From NCBI GenBank assembly GCA_025925615.1, contig JAICLN010000054.1, positions 1-14,572 on the forward strand: DNA of 14,572 nt, written 5' to 3'. The first letter of the stretch is position 1, and each line of letters opens with the position of its first letter. Under the pieces are notes generated by a model, which was not told the DNA's origin, did not search any database, and worked only from the letters and a program-made list of their open reading frames with translations. This document shows, one piece after another, positions 6,336 through 12,074 of this stretch. The stretch comes from Actinomycetospora sp. (GTDB taxonomy: Bacteria; Actinomycetota; Actinomycetes; Mycobacteriales; Pseudonocardiaceae). Position numbers and translations under genes: made by a program.

Positions 6336-7526
6336 TCATGGATCGGGCGGGTGGAGGACACGGTGCAGCCGGACAGCCGCGGCGAGCTCGCTGCTGCGGG
6401 ACAGGACGGTGCGGCCGAGCGTCTCCTCGATGCCGTGGATCCGGTAGGCGACCGTGCGGTCGCTGACGTGCAGGACCGCCGCCGTGGACGCCGCGTTGAG
6501 GCCGGACCGCAGGTAGCTGCCGAGGGTGTCGCGCAGCCGGCAGCTCCGCGCGTCCGGCGCGGTCAACGGGCCCAGCTCGCGGTCGACGAAGCGGCGCGCG
6601 GCCCCGACGTCGTGCAGCAGCGCGGCCTCGAGCGCGACGTCGTCGTAGCGGGTCACGAGCTGCGGCAGGTGCCGGGCGACCCGGTGGGCGGCGAGCGCCT
6701 GCTCGTGGCTCTCGCGGAACCCCGAGATCCCCCACGCCGGCTCGCCGACCGCGAACCGGGTCCGGTCCGCAAGCGCGGCCCACCGGTCGTCCGGGCAGGC
6801 ATCCCGACGCCGCGACGAGCCGAGCCACGCCCACACCGTCTCGTCGGTCATCGCGACGGTGAGCAGGCGTCGCTCGAGCCGGCGCGCCAGATCGCGGAGG
6901 GACGCGTCGGCCGCCGGCCCGGTGGCGACGACCGCGACGTGCTCCTGTTCGAGGCGGTACCCGAGCTCCGCGCTGTCGACGTCCGCCCCGCCGAGCACGT
7001 CACGCACCAGCTGGACGCGCCGCTCGATGCTGCTCCGGCTCACGCGCTGGCACTCGGTGGCGTACTCCGCGGACACCTCGCCCACCACGCGGTCCACGTA
7101 CGCGAACAGGTACTTCGACCCGATCAGCGTGGCACTGTGCCGCTGCGCCGCGGACAGGTCCAGCTCCTCGATGAGAGCGAAGAACCGCTCGAGGGCGACC
7201 GCGTGGCCGATCCGGTAGGTGTGCAGCAGCGGCTCGAGGGCGATCCCGGCTCGGACCGTCGCCCGCGCCACGTCCATCGCCTCGGCGGGGGAGTGGCGCG
7301 GGGGCTGCCGGTCCCCGCCGAGCGCTTCCAGCGCGGCCCGGACGTTGCCGTAGCACGACCCGCGCAGCCCGTCCGCGAGCTCGGGCCGGGAGGCGGTGTC
7401 GAAGTCCGGCGCCTCGTCGCGCATCCGGACGAGCATCGTCGCCACGAGCCCGTCGATCTCGTCGTGCAGCCGACCGGCGACGAGACGCAGCGTCCCGTCG
7501 ATCCCGGCGGCGCTCGTCGTCCTCAC
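6336..7526 (-). CDS. PucR/CdaR-type transcriptional regulator with RsbRD-like N-terminus (396 aa)
   Basis: Probable DNA-binding regulator. The N-terminal helical region (about residues 10-160, including V-R-A-G-I-A-L-E-P-L-L-H-T-Y-R-I-G-H) resembles the RsbRD N-terminal sensory domain often found in actinobacterial PucR proteins. A central GGDEF-like/PucR domain follows. The C-terminal PucR helix-turn-helix is clear: L-R-D-T-L-G-S-Y-L-R-S-G-L-N-A, then A-A-V-L-H-V-S-D-R-T-V-A-Y-R-I. I chose GTG at 7526 because AGGGGAG lies about 7 bases upstream and the longer N-terminus does not look conserved. It is divergent from the flavin oxidoreductase operon across 128 bp and is the obvious candidate regulator of it. 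A TAGCAT -10-like hexamer (complement of 7556-7561) could drive it. The ligand is unknown. Confidence 0.86.
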   Translation of the reverse strand: MRTTSAAGIDGTLRLVAGRLHDEIDGLVATMLVRMRDEAPDFDTASRPELADGLRGSCYGNVRAALEALGGDRQPPRHSPAEAMDVARATVRAGIALEPLLHTYRIGHAVALERFFALIEELDLSAAQRHSATLIGSKYLFAYVDRVVGEVSAEYATECQRVSRSSIERRVQLVRDVLGGADVDSAELGYRLEQEHVAVVATGPAADASLRDLARRLERRLLTVAMTDETVWAWLGSSRRRDACPDDRWAALADRTRFAVGEPAWGISGFRESHEQALAAHRVARHLPQLVTRYDDVALEAALLHDVGAARRFVDRELGPLTAPDARSCRLRDTLGSYLRSGLNAASTAAVLHVSDRTVAYRIHGIEETLGRTVLSRSSELAAAVRLHRVLHPPDP

Positions 7527-7654
7527 CCCAGCTCCCCTCGAGACGCGGCGAGTCCATGCTAGGGGCGCAACGCCTTCGGGAAACCGCAAATCCGGGCCGC
7601 GACCCTGCGGATCGCGTAGAGCGACCCGGCCCGGCACGCCGCCAGGCTCCAGGC

Positions 7655-8995
7655 ATGACGACGACGATGATGCCCCGGGCCGTCGAGCTCCTGCGCCCGG
7701 GCGACGACGGGTACGACGGGGCGACGCGGGGCTTCTACACCTCCGCCCGGCCGGGTCTGCTGGTCCGGCCCCGCGGCCCCGACGAGATCGCGGCCGTGCT
7801 CGCGCGGGCCGCGCACGACGACCTCCGGGTGTCCGTGCGGTCGGGTGGGCACAGCCCCCTCGAGCACGGGCCCGACCCGCGCGAGGTGATGATCGACCTG
7901 ACGCGGTGCGACGGCGTCGAGGTCCTCGACCCCGTACGCCGGCTCGTGCGCGTCGGGAGCGGCGCGACGTGGGGCCGGGTGGCCGCCGCGCTCGACCCGT
8001 TCGACTGGGGCATCAGCGCCGGCGACACGAACAGCGTGGGCGTCGGGGGACTGACCCTCGGCGGGGGCGTCGGCTGGATGGTCCGACGGGACGGCCTCGC
8101 GATCGACAACCTCGTCGGCGCCCGCGTCGTGACCGCCGACGGCCGGCTCCTGACGGCGTCCGAGCACGAGAACCCCGAGCTGTTCTGGGCGTTGCGGGGC
8201 GGCGGCGGCAACGTCGGCGTCGTCGTGGACCTCGACTTCGTCGCCCGGCCGGTCGGCACCGTGCGGTTCGGCACGGTGACCTACCGCGCCGACGACCCGG
8301 TGGCTCTGCTCGGCCGGTGGCGGGACGTGATGCGGTCCGCGCCCGACGAACTGTCCAGCACCCTGGCGCTGCCCCCGCACACGCCCGGCGCGACCCCCAC
8401 GGCCACCGTGCTGGTCTGCCACGCCGGTGGTCCCGACGCCGCGACACCCGACGCGGCCATCGAGCCGCTGTTCCGGATCGGCACGGTGCTCGGGACGGAT
8501 ATCGGGTCGTGCCGGTACGCCGCGATCCTGGAGGATGCGGTCCCACCGGCCGGGGTGCGCCTCGTCGTCCGGAACGCGCTGGTGACGAGCCTCGACGACG
8601 CGGTGGCCGCGGCCATCGCCGGGTTCCGGTCCGGCCGGACCGCGGTGGCCGTCCGGAGTCTCGGTGGGGCGTTCGCTCGGGTTCCGTCGGACGCGACCGC
8701 CTTCGCCCACCGCGACGCGGAAGCGATGGTGGTCGGGCTGCTGATCGTCCCGAGCGGCACGACCGGACCCGAGGTCGAGGGCGCGCTCGTTCCCTGGCGG
8801 GCCGTCGCCGACCGGGGTGCCGGCACCTACGTCAACTTCCAGGGCTCGGCGACCGCCGAGGACCTGGCCGCGGCCTATCCGCCCCGGACCCTCGCCCGGC
8901 TCGCCGCCGCCAAACGCGCCTACGACCCCGGCAACCGGTTCGCGCACAACCACAACATCCGGCCGACCCACGACGACCCAGGAGTGAGGACATGA
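7655..8995 (+). CDS. FAD-dependent oxidoreductase, berberine-bridge-enzyme type (446 aa)
   Basis: Flavoprotein oxidase or dehydrogenase of the PCMH-fold family. The FAD-binding domain contains V-R-S-G-G-H-S, where His66 is the expected 8-alpha-histidyl FAD attachment site, and V-G-V-G-G-L-T-L-G-G-G-V-G-W. The C-terminal BBE motif is present as Y-D-P-G-N-R-F-A-H-N-H-N-I, which closes over the flavin. The second covalent anchor, a Cys in the G-T-C-P-T-V-G motif of bicovalent members, is Thr125 here, so a single covalent link is predicted. Length is normal for bacterial members; I see no signal peptide, so it is probably cytosolic. The ATG at 7655 has only a weak CCAGG upstream. Its stop overlaps the hydrolase start as ATGA. 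Substrate cannot be assigned: family members oxidise sugars, alkaloids and polyketide intermediates. Confidence 0.88.
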   Translation: MTTTMMPRAVELLRPGDDGYDGATRGFYTSARPGLLVRPRGPDEIAAVLARAAHDDLRVSVRSGGHSPLEHGPDPREVMIDLTRCDGVEVLDPVRRLVRVGSGATWGRVAAALDPFDWGISAGDTNSVGVGGLTLGGGVGWMVRRDGLAIDNLVGARVVTADGRLLTASEHENPELFWALRGGGGNVGVVVDLDFVARPVGTVRFGTVTYRADDPVALLGRWRDVMRSAPDELSSTLALPPHTPGATPTATVLVCHAGGPDAATPDAAIEPLFRIGTVLGTDIGSCRYAAILEDAVPPAGVRLVVRNALVTSLDDAVAAAIAGFRSGRTAVAVRSLGGAFARVPSDATAFAHRDAEAMVVGLLIVPSGTTGPEVEGALVPWRAVADRGAGTYVNFQGSATAEDLAAAYPPRTLARLAAAKRAYDPGNRFAHNHNIRPTHDDPGVRT

Positions 8996-9909
8996 CCAGC
9001 ACCACGGCGAGACGGTTCGCGGCCGGACTCGCGGACGCGGTCGCCCGGTTCCCCGTCGCCGACCTGAGCGACCCCGTCACCGCCCGCCGCGACCTCGCCG
9101 CACTGGCGGCCGCGGCGCCGGCGCCCGACACGGCGGGGATGACGATCGAGGACCGCACGGTGCCCGGCGAGCCCGGCGTACCGGTCCGGATCTACCAGCC
9201 GCGCCGGGCGTCGGGCGCCCTGGTCTGGCTGCACGGCGGCGGCTTCGTCATGGGTGACCTCGAGACCGAGCACCCCTGGGCCGTCCGGCTCGCCCAGGGC
9301 GCAGGGGCGGTCGTGGTCTCGGTGGGCTACCGCCGGGCGCCCGAGCACCCGTTCCCGGCGGCGCTCGACGACGCCTACGCCGCCATGGCGTGGGCGGCGG
9401 ACCACGCGGCCGATCTGGGCACCGACTCCGACCACATCGCGATCGGCGGCCACGCCGCCGGTGCCGGGCTGGCGGCCGCGGTGGCGTTGCGCGCCCGCGA
9501 TCAGCGCGGGCCGTCGATCCGCTACCAGCTGCTCAACCAGCCCCAGCTCGACGACGCGCAGACGACGTGGTCGGCGCGCACGTTCACCGACACCCCGTTC
9601 ATGACCCGCGACAAGGCGGCCGCGTCGTGGCGGCACTACCTGGGCTCCGCGCCCGCCTGCGCCTACGCCGCCCCGGCCCGGGCCGACGACCTCGCCGGCC
9701 TGCCCGCGGCCTACGTCGCGAGCGCGGAGTTCGACCCGAACCGCGACGAGGCGATCGAGTACGCCCAGCGCCTGCTGCGGGCGGGTGTCCCGGTCGAGCT
9801 CCACCAGTGGGCCGGCACGTTCCACGGGTCGGCGGCGGTCGTGTCCGCCGAGGTGTCCCGGCTCCAGATCGCCGAGCTCGGCGCCGTCCTGCAGCGGGGC
9901 CTGGCGTGA
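8992..9909 (+). CDS. HSL-family alpha/beta hydrolase lacking the catalytic serine (305 aa)
   Basis: The fold and length are those of hormone-sensitive-lipase-type esterases. The oxyanion motif H81-G-G-G-F is intact, as is Y-R-R-A-P-E-H-P-F-P-A-A-L-D-D, and the acid (Asp248 in E-F-D-P-N-R-D-E) and base (His278 in T-F-H-G-S) are in place. However, the nucleophile elbow, normally G-D-S-A-G-G, reads G-H-A-A-G-A, with GCC (9454-9456) giving Ala155 where Ser is expected. As written, the enzyme should not work as a normal serine esterase. It could be a pseudo-enzyme, binding protein or non-hydrolytic catalyst, or the codon could be an error (TCC to GCC is one base). AGGAGTGAGG precedes the ATG, and the ATGA overlap ties it to the oxidoreductase. 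Confidence 0.88.
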   Translation: MTSTTARRFAAGLADAVARFPVADLSDPVTARRDLAALAAAAPAPDTAGMTIEDRTVPGEPGVPVRIYQPRRASGALVWLHGGGFVMGDLETEHPWAVRLAQGAGAVVVSVGYRRAPEHPFPAALDDAYAAMAWAADHAADLGTDSDHIAIGGHAAGAGLAAAVALRARDQRGPSIRYQLLNQPQLDDAQTTWSARTFTDTPFMTRDKAAASWRHYLGSAPACAYAAPARADDLAGLPAAYVASAEFDPNRDEAIEYAQRLLRAGVPVELHQWAGTFHGSAAVVSAEVSRLQIAELGAVLQRGLA

Positions 9910-10022
9910 CCGCGCGGGTCGAGCGGGTCATGGTCGTCGGCCTCGCCCTCGGCGGTGGTCCTGCTGGCGCGGCGCCGGGGATCCGTCGCTGCGCCCGCGC
10001 GGGTGGTGTGATCGTCCGGTGA
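9906..10022 (+). CDS. Possible 38-aa ORF linking hydrolase and MFS genes
   Basis: A GTG at 9906 overlaps the hydrolase stop as GTGA. The frame runs 38 codons to a TGA at 10020-10022, which itself overlaps the transporter's GTG start as GTGA. The peptide contains a short hydrophobic stretch (V-M-V-V-G-L-A-L-G-G-G-P-A-G-A-A) and an Arg-rich end. GC at third positions is very high in the first half and drops in the second. The two 4-base overlaps would allow ribosomes to pass through all three genes, so it may act as a coupling leader or short membrane peptide. I recognise no family, and chance is quite possible. Confidence 0.3.
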   Translation: MTARVERVMVVGLALGGGPAGAAPGIRRCARAGGVIVR

Positions 10023-11167
10023 CCGTCGCGTGGCGGGTCGGGGTCGCCGGCGGCGCGCTCATGGGCGTGACGTTCGGGATGGCCCGCTACGCCTTCGGTC
10101 TGACGCTGCCCGCCGTCCGCACCGCGCTCGACGTGCCCGAGCTCGTCCTCGGGCTGATCGGCAGCGGCACCTTCGCCGGCTTCCTGCTCTCGCTCCTGGC
10201 CGCGCCGTCGCTCGCGCGGTGGAGGGGCCCGCGGGCCCCGACGACGGTGGGCGGCACGAGCGCGGCCGTGGGCTGCGGCCTCGTCGCCGTGGCGCCCTCC
10301 CCGGGGGTGCTCGCGCTCGGGGCGCTCGTCGCGGGGAGCGCGGCCGGCTGGGTCTGGGCCTCCTACTCGACGATCGTGGCCGCCGTCGCCGAACCGCCGC
10401 AGCGGCCCCGGCTGCTGGCCGGCATCACGACCGGGGCCGCCGCCGGCCTCGTCGTCGTCGGCGGACTCGCCCTGGTCGTCGACTCGTGGCGGTGGCTCTG
10501 GGCCGGGATCGCCCTGGCCGCCACGGCGGCGACCGCCGTGAACCGCTGGGCCGTGCCCTTCCTGGCGCCTGCCGAGGGCGCCCGGCTGCGGGTGCTGCGG
10601 CCCCACCGCGGTCTCGGGCGGCCGATCGGGTTCGCCGTCGTGCTGTTCGTCGGGGCGACCGCCTACTTCACCTACGCCACCGACGCGGCCGAGCGCGGCG
10701 GCCTCGGCCCGGCGGCCGGCGCCACGGTCTTCGTCCTGGTCGGCGCCGCGGGCCTCGCCGGGCTCGGCGCCGGCGTCCTGGCCGACCGCGCGGGTGGACG
10801 GGCGGTCGCGGTGACGGCGCTGCTCCTCCTCGGCATCGCCCTCGCGCTGCTCGGCCTGGGGTCGGGCTCGTTGCCGGCCGTGCTCGTGTCTGCCGCGCTG
10901 TTCGGCGCGGCGAACACCGTCGGGTCGGCCGCGCTGCCCATCTGGACCGCCACCCTCGTGCCCGACGATCCGGGCGCCGCGTTCACCACCACCCTCGTCG
11001 TCGGGTCGGTGGCCGCGACCCTCACCCCGGCGGTGATCGGGGCCGTCGTCCCGACGACGGGCCTGCGCGGAGTCCTGCTCGGCGTGGCGGGCCTCGTGGC
11101 GACGACGGCGGTCGTGCTCCGGCTCTCGGGCGAGCGCCGCCAGCCCGGTGACCGCTCGGACGTGTAG
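10019..11167 (+). CDS. MFS transporter, YbfB/YjiJ-like (382 aa)
   Basis: Integral membrane transporter with about 11-12 hydrophobic helices spanning the whole protein and a typical compact MFS length. The first helix carries G-M-A-R-Y-A-F-G-L-T-L-P, resembling the R-F/Y-A-F/Y-G-x-x-L-P signature of the YbfB/YjiJ group of putative exporters. An MFS-like loop, G-V-L-A-D-R-A-G-G-R, lies between helices at the start of the second half. The GTG at 10019 is chosen because it begins just before the first helix; the frame upstream is Arg-rich and unlike protein. It is last in the oxidoreductase-hydrolase operon and may move that pathway's substrate or product. Its stop is one base from the stop of the opposing membrane-protein gene. 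Substrate and direction are unknown. Confidence 0.85.
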   Translation: MTVAWRVGVAGGALMGVTFGMARYAFGLTLPAVRTALDVPELVLGLIGSGTFAGFLLSLLAAPSLARWRGPRAPTTVGGTSAAVGCGLVAVAPSPGVLALGALVAGSAAGWVWASYSTIVAAVAEPPQRPRLLAGITTGAAAGLVVVGGLALVVDSWRWLWAGIALAATAATAVNRWAVPFLAPAEGARLRVLRPHRGLGRPIGFAVVLFVGATAYFTYATDAAERGGLGPAAGATVFVLVGAAGLAGLGAGVLADRAGGRAVAVTALLLLGIALALLGLGSGSLPAVLVSAALFGAANTVGSAALPIWTATLVPDDPGAAFTTTLVVGSVAATLTPAVIGAVVPTTGLRGVLLGVAGLVATTAVVLRLSGERRQPGDRSDV

Positions 11168-11168
11168 G

Positions 11169-11585
11169 TCACCGCAGAGCGCTGACGACGACCGTGATCA
11201 GGGCGAGGACCTTGACCAGCTCGAGGCCGATGTAGGCGTGGTGGGCGTGGGACCGCGGCGCCTCGGTGTCGCCGACGAGCACCCGGTCGGACCGGCGGGT
11301 CAGCGCGGGGCGCACGGCGACCAGCTGGACGGCGAGCGCCAGCACCGCCACGACCCCGGCCACCGCCATCGCGGGGGGCCGCGCGCCGAGCAGGGCCGCG
11401 ACGACGATCGCTGCCGCGAGCGCGACCTCGATGCGGTTGAGCACGGCGAACACCCGGCGCCCGATCCCGAGCCCGATCGGCAGCGTCACACCGGGGGCCC
11501 GGAACTTCACCGGTGCCTCGACGAACGAGATCGCGAGCACCATGCCGAGCCACACGGCCGAGAGGGCGCCCACCACGACGTTCAC
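11169..11585 (-). CDS. Four-helix membrane protein of unknown function (138 aa)
   Basis: I do not recognise a named family. Hydrophobic segments lie at about residues 3-23, 50-68, 72-92 and 118-136, so a four-helix inner-membrane protein is predicted. Polar motifs that may be functional are F-V-E-A-P-V-K-F-R-A-P-G after helix 1 and R-S-H-A-H-H-A-Y-I-G-L-E-L-V-K leading into helix 4. The His cluster could bind metal or haem, but that is speculation. The F-x-x-A-P-x-x-F-R pattern is reminiscent of DUF4149-like small membrane proteins. The GTG start at 11585 lacks a strong ribosome binding site. It is only 19 bp after the STAS-like gene, so co-transcription with it and the dehydrogenase is likely. 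Confidence 0.75.
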   Translation of the reverse strand: MNVVVGALSAVWLGMVLAISFVEAPVKFRAPGVTLPIGLGIGRRVFAVLNRIEVALAAAIVVAALLGARPPAMAVAGVVAVLALAVQLVAVRPALTRRSDRVLVGDTEAPRSHAHHAYIGLELVKVLALITVVVSALR

Positions 11586-11604
11586 GGCTCACCCGGGGAG
11601 CGGA

Positions 11605-12048
11605 TCATCGAACCCGGGCGTCGACGGGTCGGCCGAGCTCGGCCGCGAGGGCCGGCGGGAGGTCGTGCAGCTCCACCCGGGCCTCACGGGCCAGGCACCG
11701 GATGCGCAGCCGTCCGATCGCCCGGGCCAGCGTGCCGTCGCAGCGCTCGAGGCCCGAGAGGTCGATGGCGAGCTCGTGACGCGCCAGGCTCGGCACCTCG
11801 TCGGACAGGGCCTGGAGCACGTCCCGCGCGCCGCGGTCGAAGCGTCCCCGGAGGGCGAGGGCGATGCAGCCCGGGCCGTAGCGGCGGATCCCGAGAGCAC
11901 CGCACCCGTCGGGGGTCGCGGGCCGGGCGTGGGCGACGGCCTCGGCGACGGCGAGGCGACGACGCTGGGCCAGGTCGGCCGGTGCGTCGACCTCGTCGAT
12001 CCACAGGTCGTGCCACGGACGGACCGGGACGTGCGGGGCGTGCACCAT
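11605..12048 (-). CDS. STAS-domain-like protein (147 aa)
   Basis: The C-terminal half (about 60-140) reads as a STAS fold, the domain of anti-sigma-factor antagonists and related binding proteins: I-A-L-A-L-R-G-R-F-D-R, then H-E-L-A-I-D-L-S-G-L, then a final helix region. At the regulatory loop the usual D-S-S-G is replaced by D104-G105-T106-L, so the canonical phospho-Ser is missing and only Thr106 is nearby. The N-terminal 55 residues are unassigned. Start: the ATG at 12048 has GGAGG 4 bases upstream, which is decisive over longer in-frame options. It sits 26 bp after the dehydrogenase stop and 19 bp before the membrane protein, in one apparent operon. No partner anti-sigma factor or kinase is in the window. 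Confidence 0.72.
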   Translation of the reverse strand: MVHAPHVPVRPWHDLWIDEVDAPADLAQRRRLAVAEAVAHARPATPDGCGALGIRRYGPGCIALALRGRFDRGARDVLQALSDEVPSLARHELAIDLSGLERCDGTLARAIGRLRIRCLAREARVELHDLPPALAAELGRPVDARVR

Positions 12049-12074
12049 CCGACCTCCTCGAGAGCCATTCAACA

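Noticed and set aside
6231..7562. 443-aa plus-strand frame opposite the PucR regulator
   Set aside because: No family features and Arg/Pro/Gly-rich. The minus strand shows a clear PucR helix-turn-helix and a well-placed start.
9390..9905. Upstream extension of the 38-codon ORF inside the hydrolase gene
   Set aside because: That part is an Arg-rich out-of-frame reading of the conserved hydrolase; only the segment after the hydrolase stop could be meaningful.
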